Source: Beta vulgaris subsp. vulgaris (taxonomy: Eukaryota > Streptophyta > Magnoliopsida > Caryophyllales > Amaranthaceae). From it: a stretch of 64,000 bases of DNA. Every line of letters starts with the position of its first letter. The first letter of the stretch is position 1. Positions 49,491 to 59,940 of the stretch are shown piece after piece. The position numbers were made by a program, and so were the translations under genes. The stretch is taken from contig NC_079209.1 of the NCBI RefSeq assembly GCF_026745355.1, positions 7,154,984 to 7,218,983 of the forward strand, in the 5' to 3' direction. The notes under the pieces are model-generated. The model saw nothing but the letters and a program-made list of their open reading frames with translations, did no database searches and had not been told where the DNA came from.

Positions 49491-49585
49491 TTGTAATATT
49501 GAAAGGGAAGGGGGGGCAAATTCGTCAGTTCAAAAAAGGACACCACACCTCCCCCCTTCCCTTATGTAATAGAGATAGATTTAGA

Positions 49586-49790
49586 TATATATTAATAGGT
49601 GTTCCGACGAAAGTCTATGAGCCACTTGGCACCTCCTCTAAGGTGCTAATGCAAATGCTATATTTCAACGTCAAACCTCTCAACTAAAAAAGTAACGTTG
49701 TGTAGTTATAAGGTATCAAACTCATGACCTATGAAATGGAAAGTGGGAGCTTAAACCATGAATCCAAAATTACATCAATGTTTACTATTT
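49586..49790 (+). mobile_element. Truncated Helitron-like element (tRNA-module family), diverged
   Basis: Starts ATATATTAATAGGTGTTCCG and has the shared GAGCCACTTGGCAC block and the antisense tRNA-like module (49690-49760). The 3' hairpin was not found. It stands head to head with element D. Confidence 0.5.
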
Positions 49791-50501
49791 CAAAATAAAA
49801 TAGAATAATGTCTTATAGTTAATATCTTATTAAAAGACTTATTATACAAGTAGTTGAATCCCTAACATTTTAACAACAATAACAAGAGACTAATGTAGAC
49901 ATAAACTTTTAGTTCGGCCAATTTTTCTTAGAAAGTTAAGCTACTATTTTCATCTCCAAACTTTTAAGAGTTTATTTTTCAAAATACTGTGCAATTATTT
50001 ATCATGTCATAACATCTATTTTTCCTCGACAAAAAATAATAACTGGGGAATAGCCTGGAGTACTCACTAGTTAAGTATTAATATGTGTAAAATACTGAAG
50101 ATAACATAACTATTAAAATACTCGAAACGTATATTCTTTCTGAGCTATCATCAAACAGCAGATTTTAACATTTAGGAACCGCCCTTTCCAAAGCTGAATC
50201 TTAGTGTGGGCCCTCTAACCCCATATGCTTCCTAATCAGCACACTACTGATCTGATATGCCACGTCTGATCCTATTCATACTTTTCTCCCTTTCTCCTTA
50301 ACTCATTTATGACCTTTTCTTCCCACCATCATCTTCATCCTTGAACAAAATTGAACGGCTACAAACTTCCTTCATTTAATGGAAATACTCATTTCGGATA
50401 ATGCACAACATTAATCAACGACTCGTATGCTGATAGGCTGATAGCTGATATATTGCACGATAGCAATTAGCAATGACAATGTCTATATATGTATTTCACA
50501 A
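49791..50501. other. AT-rich intergenic DNA
   Basis: Nothing recognised. Confidence 0.4.
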
Positions 50502-50722
50502 CTAGTTATTAGGCCCGTGCTATGCCCCGGGTAAGAAAAATATTTGTTTATTAATATAATATTTTATGATAAAAACACTAAATACAACTTAACATAGTGG
50601 TTAAAATTTTAGTATATGTATTTGAGGTCTCGAGATCAAACCCGTGAACTGAAACTCCATAGGGAGAGCACCACGTGGCACAGTTTCTTGTTTTCGCACG
50701 CCTTTTAATATATTTGTATAGA
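50502..50722 (-). mobile_element. Small Helitron-like element, 221 bp (tRNA-module family)
   Basis: Minus-strand 5' end TCTATACAAATATATTAAAA; 3' end CCCGGGGCATAGCACGGGCC then TAATAACTAG at 50505-50502. The antisense tRNA-like module (ACATAGTGGTTAAAATTTTA; GAGATCAAACC at 50631-50641) is present. Host bases A and T flank it. Confidence 0.85.
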
Positions 50723-52879
50723 TGTGTATATATGTATTTCATTAGAAAAAATTCATGTCATTAGATAAGATAGCAAATATATTCGAAACGGGTAGTTTTC
50801 TTTGTAAGTTTCTGTTACTACTTGATATTATATGTATTATAATAATATAAGGTGATTGAAGTTTGTGATTAAAAATGAGTACATGAGGAATGAATAAGTA
50901 TTAACATGAACATTAAAAAAAACAAGTATTACCATCAATATTGAAATTAATGAAATTTCTTCAAAAAAAAATTACTATAAAGTAGTTATTGGACCTGAAC
51001 GATACATCAAGTCATTTTTTGAGATGGGAAATTGAAGTATTGTTTGAGGGTTGACAATTGACATTTTGTCACACGTAGCTAGTATTCTTATTTTCGCTCA
51101 ATGGTTAGATCAATGCCCTCGTTTTTTAATTTTCCTATCATGGAAACAAAGAGGAACTAATAGTTGAATCATATCATATTTGCATATAAATTATTGTAAC
51201 TTCACTCTTGAAGTTTCATAAAAACATCATAATATCATGTTTTTATTTTATAAGAGAAACAATAAGATCTCTACCTTCTTCATATTCTAAATATTGTAGA
51301 TATAAATTTTAATCTTACTGTTAAATTTATCTTTTTTTCTTATATTATTTTGTAATCTGAAAAGGTTCTGATGAATTTATTGATAAGTTTTCTTAGAAGT
51401 AAATGAGTATCATTGCTTCTTTTTTTTTTTTTTGAGGGAAAATGTGTATATTTTGTGGGTTCAAATCCTATTATAATGTTTCATTTAATTTTTCTCTAAC
51501 ATTTAATTAAGATGTATGAGGAGACTCGAGACTTTTTTTCTATCTTTTGCTACTTTTCTAGGAGAATGACATGTTAGAGACAAAGTAGAGCCATATCAGC
51601 TATGACTGTCTTGTTAGAGATGAAGGGGTGTCACATCACCATGTGAGATGGGGTGACACGTGATGGCGTACAATAGTTTTCCACTCGTTTCAATACTAAT
51701 ATTTATTGATTCATTTCCTATAACCACCATTTTATCGTCAACCAAACAAGTCTTAATAGTTATTTAAATTGAGGTTTAAAAACCGGTAGAGTCATGCTAC
51801 ATCGGTTTTTATAGATCCCATAATAATAAATAACAATATTCAGACTGATTTGAGTCGTAGCTGGATGAACTCAACCAAACAAGTCGTAACAGTTATTTAA
51901 ATTAAGGTTAAAATCGATTGGCTCATGCTACACCGATTTTTATAGATTCCATATTAACTGACACTAACTAGACCAATTTGAGTCGAAGCTAGATGATCAA
52001 CTCGGAATATCACAAATTCACAACCCACTAGCCACCTCCATCAAGTTACCTTATATTAGTGTTACTATTATTGACTCTACAGTCTATATGATCATAATGT
52101 AGATCTCGATGCATAGTGAACTCATAATTTTGGAGGTAACCAAATGATGCATCTAAGAATATGTATGTCAGCCACTGATAAGGTACGTACGCTGCCAATT
52201 TCATGTCATCCAATTTGTACCAAGACAGGAACAACTTCTCCCTAAAAAAAAGGCATGAACAGCTAATTTTTTTCTCTTTCTAATTTGACAGGCATGCCTA
52301 ATTTTTCTCTTTAAAGTTTAGGGCGGTGAAGAGTGGGCCCTCGTAAAAGGTATTACACCCGTTGTAGCATATGATTGAGGCCACTAGCTGCTAGTGTATC
52401 AAGAAGAGAATTAACATAATCACAAACCTTAATTACACGAAGAAATCAAAACCACATGCAAGCAGCACTATAGATATTCCATTATACTATGTCTCACTTA
52501 CAATATTAGTATAAGTTAACAGCAGATTAAGTTATGTTTCACTTAGAATATTAATACAAGTTAATTACATATTAAGTTATGTAGATCTCGCTATTCTTTT
52601 GTGATACAAAGAGGATTTTCAAAGGACTCTCCCAACAATGTATCCACAATATCAAATTCAATATATTCCTTCTATTTTATTATTCAAGGTATAAACGGTT
52701 TTTTAAAATTAAGACCTCAAATTCTTGTGATTATAACATGGTTGATTAAAGTTATTACAATTATACTATTAACTACTAACTAATTAGCCTCATCTTAAAC
52801 TTACTTTTACATTAATATATCTTATAAATTTTGTCATCACATCTTCAGAATAATTAGTAGTCAAATTTTACTTAAATTA
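50723..52879. other. AT-rich intergenic DNA with a 133-bp tandem repeat
   Basis: No gene is seen. 51738-52005 is a diverged tandem repeat of two units of about 133 bp (each has ACCAAACAAGTC, AGTTATTTAAATT, TTTTTATAGAT and TTTGAGTCG). Confidence 0.55.
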
Positions 52880-53215
52880 ATGTACAGTTCGGGCGATGTC
52901 TCGAGTTTTTACTTTAATAATGCTTTTAGGTTTTGAGCTTATATTTATTTCAAACTAATTTGTTGCATATATTTATGCTCCAAGCTATATTGTGTGTGTG
53001 GACGGGGAGGGAGTAAAGAGCATATCTAATAGTTAGTTGAGTTGGTAAGATTTTAACTTATTTACAATTAACTTAAAAATCGCAGATTCGAATCTTTTTA
53101 TACAAAATTACGGTACATTTTATTCTTTGTTAAGTATATGCCATGACATATTTCTAGTGAATGAAGGGTTCCACATGATGACATATACTTTCATAGAAAT
53201 ACCTTTTATCACTAT
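52880..53215 (-). mobile_element. Diverged member of the small Helitron-like family
   Basis: The left side reads GTTCGGGCGATGTCTCGAG, like the family 3' hairpin in reverse. A tRNA-like module follows on the plus strand (AGTTGGTAAGATTTTAAC; CAGATTCGAATC). The right side ends ACCTTTTATCACTATAGAT, like the family 5' end. The CTAG terminus is lost. Confidence 0.45.
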
Positions 53216-53899
53216 AGATATTGCATATAGGAGGAAGGGGGAGGGTAATGCATTAGGATAAAGATTATTATGGGAATGCCGCATGCCATGGCCATGTGTA
53301 TATATACACTTTAACCTAAGACACCATACATCACGTATGGCTGTTTATGTTTGGTTGATCATTGATGGAGGATATTATTTGTGCCATATGCAGATATACT
53401 CTATGTCCCCATTCAAATGGTTTTTGCCCCCCACAAAATGTAATAATTTAGGCTTTGAGGAGATATGGAACCATGGTATATTTCTATGGGGCATACCCAC
53501 TAAACTCAGGGACAGCTAGAGCTTTACAGTAGCCATGTAGATTATAATTTCCTATATAAAATAAACTATTGGGTCGCACGGACCATTGTAAGTTCACTAA
53601 TTCTTCGAATAGGACTTCGCATTTTGATAAGTAATATATAAAGCACTTTGTTGTGGAGTTAGTTTAACAAAGAATTCTAGACATAGTTGTGGAGGGGCCA
53701 ATTTACCAATAAAGCAAGATACAACATTGATTATCATTGATTTTCTTCAAAGCTATGTTGAGGCTTGCAGGGGTCATGGCCCTCTTACGTCCCAACATAG
53801 CCTCGCCACTGATATATAAGTAATAGAAAAGGTAAAAAAAAATTTGGCCCACTGTGCATTCCTTGGTAAGAAAAATGATTCTACTAGATCAGTACATCT
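53216..53899. other. Intergenic DNA, nothing recognised
   Basis: The frame at 53283-53519 has no known domain. Confidence 0.4.
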
Positions 53900-54055
53900 C
53901 GCAGGTTAGCCAACCCAACTATACAAGGCAACACTCGAGAATAGGGGATATAAGGAAATCCCTACTCCCAAGCACAAATAGGTAGTGAGGTTTTGAAACT
54001 TGTGAATGTCATAAGGTGAGTTTCCACCACCTCCACTAAGCAAGCTTGGTTATGA
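53900..54055 (-). mobile_element. Diverged SINE related to 11237-11419
   Basis: Shares GAAATCCCTACTCCCAAGCA-like text, the block CCACTAAGCAAGCTTGG and the reverse B box region with the SINE at 11237-11419, in the same orientation. Borders are approximate. Confidence 0.55.
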
Positions 54056-54206
54056 ATTTCGTTCACTAAATTGTATCAATTCAAGTATAACCATAAGAGC
54101 TCGATTAGTGTACGGATAAACTACATAACATGGACTACGAGTCTACAATACTTTTGTTAACCCTATTAATGCAGTATCAGTATTATGGCACACAACATAA
54201 AGTAAC

Positions 54207-54362
54207 TGTTACGATATCTATGTAAATAATATCTTTTAGGCAGTTTTGATATTGTATAGTTGGTTTCCTATTTTGTTGGGATACACATTACTTTGTATAT
54301 TAACCTACTGTGATCAATGAGAAGGGCAAGGCAAATATTTCAACCCAATTCCAAGGTTAACA
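54207..54362 (+). repeat. Copia-2 5' LTR
   Basis: 156 bp, TGTTACGATATC to GGTTAACA. Confidence 0.96.
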
Positions 54363-54371
54363 TGGTATCAG
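54363..54371 (+). other. Primer binding site of Copia-2
   Basis: TGGTATCAG, complementary to the 3' end of initiator tRNA-Met, lies immediately after the LTR. Confidence 0.85.
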
Positions 54372-54395
54372 CCTAGGTCTTCTTTCGATCCTTTC

Positions 54396-57300
54396 ATGGC
54401 TGGCGACGGCGCCGTTCCGCCTCCTCCACCACCAAAAATTGATCCGACGTCTCCTTATTATCTCGGCCCATAGGATAGGCCCGGAGACTTTCTCACCCCA
54501 AACCGCCTTCATGCGGATAATTATGATGATTGGGCGGCCGATATTCAAACGACCCTTGAAGCCCGACGGAAATTTTGTTTCATTGATGGAAGTATCACCT
54601 CACCTTCACCACCATGTACAGCCGCAGATTGGGCGGCGCTTCAGGCCATGCTTCTCTCATGGCTCACTAATACTATCACACCTGAGGTAAAGCTTTCCAT
54701 CCCTAAATTTAAAGAACCTCGTCGTCTTTGGGACACTCTTAAGGCTCGTTATGCAGTGGCTAATGGATCTCGCATCAATCAATTATATGCATCTATTGCT
54801 AAATGCAAACAGAAAAAATCTATGACTATTACTACCTATTATTCTCACCTTCATGTTTTGTGGGAAGAATTACATCGTCATGAACCTCTTATTGCTTGTT
54901 CCTGTTGTTCAAAGTGTGACACTGGTAGTCGTCACGCATGGCGTCGTGAAGATCGCCAAGTCCATCAATTTTTAATGGGGCTCTATTCTCCATTTTATTC
55001 TCAAACTCGTGCCTCTATTCTGGCTCTTGAAACGTTGCCGTCCCTTGATCGTGTCTACCAAATGCTTATTCAAGATGAACGGGTTCGACTAGCTTCTCAG
55101 CCTATTGATCCATTACCCTCAGAGGCTGTGGGATTTTCGGTTCGTTCTGACCCACCTCGTGGTCGTGGTCGCGGGGATCGTCCCGATCGCTCGCACTTGG
55201 TTTGCACTCACTGCAAGAAGGCGGGTCACGATGTGGCTACCTGTTTCGAGCTCATCGGATACCCTTCACACTGGCATGACGCTGCTGGTCGTGGCCACGG
55301 CAGGTCTGCAGGCCGTGGTCGCGGCACACCTGCTCAAGCTAATGTAGCTGCTTCTCTTGGCAGCCCGTCTGAGTCTTCTTCAAGCAGTGCTGGCCCTCCG
55401 TCTACTCTTTTCTCGGCTGACCAGTGGAAGGTCCTTGCGGGAATGTTTGGTAATGTAAAAATTCCCGAGAACCGCTTGACTGGTAAGTTTGATAATTCTT
55501 CTTGGATTCTTGATATCGGGGCTTCTCATCATGTCACGGGAGATCATTTTTGGCTATTTGATGTGCATACTATTCTTGATTGTCCTGTTGGGCTCCCCAA
55601 CGGTAGCTCAGTTATTGCCACTCAAGCAGGCTCGGTGCGGTTGTCCAGTACTATTGTTCTTACCCATGTGCTTTATGTGCCACATCTTTGTTGCAACTTG
55701 CTCTCTATCTCTCAATTGTGTGATAATTTGCGTTGTACTGTCCAATTTGATTCTCATATGTGTTTTATTCAGGACCCATCGATGGAGCTGATTGGAACGG
55801 GAGTTAAGCGGGACGGACTTTATTACTTTGGCAGTATGGACTCTATTCAGCATGTTTCTGTTTCTGGTGAAGCATCTATTTTGGACTTATGGCATCGTCG
55901 CATGGGAAATCCTTCTGAGAAAGTTGTAAAGTTGCTTCCTCCTGTCAGTCATTTTAAGAGTCGTTTTGATAAAGCTTGTGACATTTGTTTCTATGCCAAA
56001 CATTCTAGGGATAAGTTTCCTATTAGTGTCACGAAAACTACTCGTATTTTTGAGAAAGTTCATTGTGATTTGTGGGGCCCTTACAGACATGCCTCTTCTT
56101 GTGGTGCTCGTTATTTTTTGACTATTGTTGATGATTTTTCACGTGCTGTGTGGCTTTATTTACTAGTTGATAAAACTGAGGTTTTTAGCATGTTCATGTC
56201 CTTTATTGCTATGGCTGACAGACAATATTCCCAAACCATTAAAATTGTGCAAAGTGATAATGGCACGGAGTTTAACTGTCTTCGTGATTACTTTGATGCT
56301 ACGGGCATTCTTTTCCAAACTTCTTGTGTCCATACCTCTCAACAAAATGGTAAGGTTGAGCGTAAACACCGTCATATCTTGAATGTAGGGCGTGCTTTGC
56401 GTTTTCAATCTCACCTTCCTATTTATTTTTGGAGGGAATGTGTTCTTGCTGCTGCCCATCTCATTAATCGCACCCCTACTCCTTTACTTAACAACAAAAC
56501 TCCCTTTGAATGTCTTATGGGCAATGCTCCTTCTTATGATGCTATTAAGGTGTTTGGGTCCCTTTGCTTTGCTCATAATCATAACACACATGGTGACAAA
56601 TTTGCTAAAAGGAGTCGGAAGTGTATTTTTGTGGGTTATCCTTTTGGTAAAAAAGGGTGGCGTCTTTTTGATCTTGACACTAAGGATTTTTTTGTTTCTC
56701 GAGATGTCAAATTTTTTGAGGATGTTTACCCTTTTCTTACACCGGAGAGTGTTGATATTGTTCCTGAAAATATTGTTGAAATTGTTCTCGATGTGGATGA
56801 TGATTTTGCTGTGGTTGATCCTCCTGACTCACCTTCTGTTACTCCACAAAATATCTCCCCTTCCTTTCCTCCTTCTGATATGGCCCACTCTCCACAGAAT
56901 AATGCCCAGCCCTCCACTTCCCAAAATACTTTGGACCACTCACCTAATAGTCCTCACAAAGCCTACTCTCCTCTCACAACACCCGCCTCTCCGCCTACTT
57001 CTCTCGCTGGGTCCGCACCTCACTCTCCTGGGCCAGCGCTTCACTCTCCTGGGCCCGCTCCCTCCAACAGCCCCTCCCACTCTTCTTCTCTACCAAACAG
57101 CGCCCCAACTGGGCCTCCTTCTTCGGACTCCAGCTCCACTTCATTTACTGCCCCATCTGGGCCACCGCTCCCTAGGCCGCCTGTATTAGCTTCCACTGAT
57201 GATTTGTCCACGCTTGGGCGTGGTTTGCGGACTAAAACTCCGTCTGTTCCGCTCCACGATTATGTTAGTCATACTGTCTCTGTACAAAGTCCTCCCCCCG

Positions 57301-58952
57301 CTGTCTCCAGTTCTCATCACCCATCAGGTACTCCTTATCCCATTGCACATTATATCAATTGTGATAGTTTTTCTGCAAATTATCGTGCTTTTATTGCTAC
57401 TCTTACTTCTTCTCACGAGCCCAGGTCTTTTAAGGAGGCCATGAGAGATGAGAATTGGCGTCGTTCTATGCAGGATGAAATTGCGGCCCTTGAAAGCAAT
57501 GGTACTTGGACTATGGAATATCTTCCACCTGGTAAACGTGCCTTAGGTAGTCAGTGGGTCTACCGCAACAAGTATGACTCCAATGGTTTACTTGATCGGC
57601 GCAAATCTCATTTGGTTGTTCTTGGCAATCATCAACGTGAAGGGATTGATTACACTGAGACGTTTGCCCCTGTCGCCAAAATGGTTACAGTTCGTGCCTT
57701 TCTTGCCATTGCTGCTTCTAAGCATTGGGAACTCCATCAGATGGATGTTCAAAATGCTTTCTTACATGGCGATCTTGATGAGGAGGTTTATATGAAACTT
57801 CCCCCTGGTTTCGGTGCTTCTGAACCTAATCTGGTTTGTCGTTTGCGCAAGTCTTTGTATGGTTTGAAACAGGCGCCTCGTTGTTGGTTTGCCAAGCTTG
57901 TCACTGCTCTCCGTCATTATGGCTTTCTGCAGTCTTACTCAGATTATTCTCTCTTTACCTTTACGAAAGGTTCCATTCAGATTAATGTCCTTGTCTATGT
58001 TGATGATCTCATTATTGCTGACAATGATTCCGCTGCTTTACATGCCTTCAAGGTTTATCTGAGTGACTGTTTTCGTATGAAGGATCTTGGTACTTTGTGC
58101 TATTTTCTTGGCATTGAGGTGGCTAGGATCTCTACGGGTTTATTTCTCTGTCAACGTAAGTATACCTTAGATATTATTTCTGAGGCTGGTTTGTTGGGCT
58201 CTAAGCCTTCTGATTCTCCCATTGAGCCGAACCATAAGCTCGGCCTTGCTACTAGTGCTCTTCTTCAGGAGCCCGAGACTTATCGTCGCCTTGTTGGTTG
58301 TTTGATCTATCTTGCTGTGATTCGTCCCGACTTAGCCTACTCAGTGCATATTCTCTCACAGTTTCTTCAAGCTCCTCGTCAGGAGCATCTTGATGCTGCT
58401 TTACGGGTCGTCCGTTACCTCAAGGGTACTCCTGGTTAAGGCATTCTTCTTCGTGCTGACAATGACTTGACTTTACAGGGTTGGTGTGATTTGGATTGGG
58501 CTGCTTGCCCCATCACTCGTCGTTCTCTCACTGGTTGGCTTGTCTTTCTTGGTTCTTCTCCCATTTCTTGGAAGACCAAAAAGCAACCAACTGTCTCCCG
58601 ATCCTCTACTGAGGATGAGTATCGCTCTATGGCCGCTCTTACTTGTGAATTGAAATGGTTGAAGGGTCTACTGCTTAGCTTGGGAGCCCATCATCCCAAA
58701 GCTATTCCTTTGTTTTGTGATAGTCAGTCTGCTTTGCACATTGCCCACAACCCTGTCTTCCATGAGCGCACGAAGCATATTGAGGTTGATTGTCATTTCG
58801 TGCGCGATGCCATTCATGATGGTCTCATTGCTCCTTCCTATGTTCCTACCACTGCTCAGTTAGCGGATATTTTCACCAAGGCACTTGGGAAAACTCAGTT
58901 TGATGGTTTTCTTCGCAAGTTGGGCATTTTCGATCCCCATGCTCCAACTTGA
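54396..58952 (+). pseudogene. Copia-2 gag-pol polyprotein with two premature stops
   Basis: ATG at 54396 opens a frame of 1518 codons that runs to 58952, interrupted by TAG at 54471 (in LGP*DRPGDF) and TAA at 58437 (in KGTPG*GILL). Both would be Gln in relatives, so both are C-to-T changes. Gag is followed by a zinc knuckle CTHCKKAGHDVATC (near 55205). The protease motif reads ILDIGASHH where DSGA is usual. Integrase has HCDLWGPYR, QSDNGTEF and GKVERKHRH. Reverse transcriptase has YGLKQAPRCW and YVDDLIIAD (near 57995). RNase H starts at WCDLDWAACP, with DSQSALHIAHNP and ADIFTKAL near the end. A long Pro/Ser-rich linker separates integrase and reverse transcriptase. Without readthrough it yields no full product. 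Confidence 0.95.
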
Positions 58953-58960
58953 GGGGGGGG

Positions 58961-59116
58961 TGTTACAATATCTATGTAAATAATATCTTTTAGGCAGTTT
59001 TGATATTGTATAGTTGGTTTCCTATTTTGTTGGGATACACATTACTTTGTATATTAACCTACTGTGATCAATGAGAAGGGCAAGGCAAATATTTCAACCC
59101 AATTCCAACGTTAACA
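58961..59116 (+). repeat. Copia-2 3' LTR
   Basis: 156 bp, TGTTACAATATC to CGTTAACA; two differences from the 5' copy. Confidence 0.96.
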
Positions 59117-59121
59117 GTAAC

Positions 59122-59940
59122 AATAACAATATATAGCTTTAATACGTGGAAAAGGTTTATTAAGTAAGCACCATAAGCTTGCTTTTTCTTTGTTAAAAGT
59201 CGTTAGTCAGATTTCTCAACTAATAATTAAGAATAATTGGATTTCTTTATAAGATAGAAGTTTTCCTTGTCCCCGTCAAGAAAATTTCATAGTCCCTTAG
59301 CTATATATAAACGTTAAAATAATTTTTTTCAAAATGAAATTCAGTATTGTTATAAGAATAATTAATGTAAAAATAACTATTTGATCATGTATGTACAAGT
59401 TTTCATAGTATGAATAATAGTACGACATCAGGTTCATCATTAAGCGTGCGTTCTCTTCACCTGAAAAATCTAAACTTATTTAACTTGTTTGATCCTTATT
59501 GAAACTTATTTTTTAAGTGTTGTGTTAGACCTGATCACACCTAAACTGAACTTATTGAAATTGACACAAATTTTTTGAGTTTAAGAGAACACACAAGTTT
59601 CTTGAAGGAACTTATGCCTACTCTTACTGAATTCTTTTATGGACCTTGCAAGTTGCAAGGATATTATTGATGAAATTAGATTGTAGCCTTTGGATTGAGT
59701 CTTCTTATACTTCATTGTTAGGAAGTTTTTAAATACAATGTAATCTTTAGGTTTTTTTTTAAATAGGGAAAAAATATATGTATTTGAAGTGAATCAAGAA
59801 CAAGTTTAAGCATATTCATTTGCCAAATCATGTGCTTTCTACACTTGATGTCGATTCACCTTCAACATAAAACAATAATCTAAATTCTTAGCAATACATT
59901 GTGTAACTTAGAAGCTATTGTAAAATACTTGTTTTGAATT
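59122..59940. other. AT-rich intergenic DNA with a probable MITE
   Basis: 59445-59597 has imperfect inverted ends (GTGCGTTCTCTT and AAGAGAACACAC) and the inner motif TGAACTTATTGAAA, like hAT-type MITEs. No gene is seen. Confidence 0.45.

Larger units (their letters stand above)
38341..49575 (-). mobile_element. Large Helitron, 11,235 bp, with RepHel, RPA-like gene and captured exon
   Basis: Minus-strand 5' end TCTCTATTACATAAGGG at 49575 after host A; 3' end with perfect 6-bp-stem hairpin GCACGC-ATC-GCGTGC followed by ATAAAAAGCTAG at 38341 and host T. Both borders are proven because their removal rebuilds element E. The same termini occur on the 680-bp element at 12852-13531. It encodes a decayed RepHel (45783-40983) and an RPA70-like protein (about 40800-38803). 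The 5' third (45.8-49.6 kb) holds microsatellites, tandem repeats, a tRNA-like segment and, on the plus strand, a captured host exon. Order and length fit plant autonomous Helitrons; the frameshifts mean this copy is no longer autonomous. Confidence 0.93.
38086..49579 (-). mobile_element. Small Helitron-like element E, middle of the nest
   Basis: Its sequence is 38086-38340 plus 49576-49579 (259 bp). The 3' end is CTAG at 38086-38089 with hairpin ACCCGGGGTACAACCCGG. The rejoined 5' terminus reads TCTATACTAATATATTAAAA, matching the copy at 31232-31493. It contains the antisense tRNA-like module (TTGGTTTGGTGGTTAAG at 38175-38191, GGGATCAAATCC at 38216-38227). The 11.2-kb Helitron is inserted four bases from its 5' terminus. 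Confidence 0.85.
37643..49585 (-). mobile_element. Small Helitron-like element D, outermost of a three-level nest
   Basis: Its sequence is 37643-38085 plus 49580-49585 (about 449 bp). The 3' end is CTAG at 37643-37646 with the hairpin text CCCGAGGCATTGTCCGGGCC on the minus strand. Rejoining the two parts gives the 5' terminus TCTAAATAAAGATATTGAAA, which aligns without gaps to the family consensus. Element E is inserted six bases from this terminus, at A/T. Confidence 0.75.
54207..59116 (+). mobile_element. Copia-2 LTR retrotransposon, nearly intact
   Basis: A 4910-bp Copia element with 156-bp LTRs and target duplication GTAAC (54202-54206 and 59117-59121). The LTRs differ at two sites (1.3%), so the insertion is young. 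A primer site follows the 5' LTR directly and the polypurine tract GAGGGGGGGG (58951-58960) abuts the 3' LTR. One polyprotein frame spans almost the whole interior and is broken only by two nonsense codons. Confidence 0.97.

Noticed and set aside
56392..57189. A 265-aa Leu-rich protein within Copia-2
   Set aside because: It is an alternative frame of the integrase and linker region of the polyprotein.
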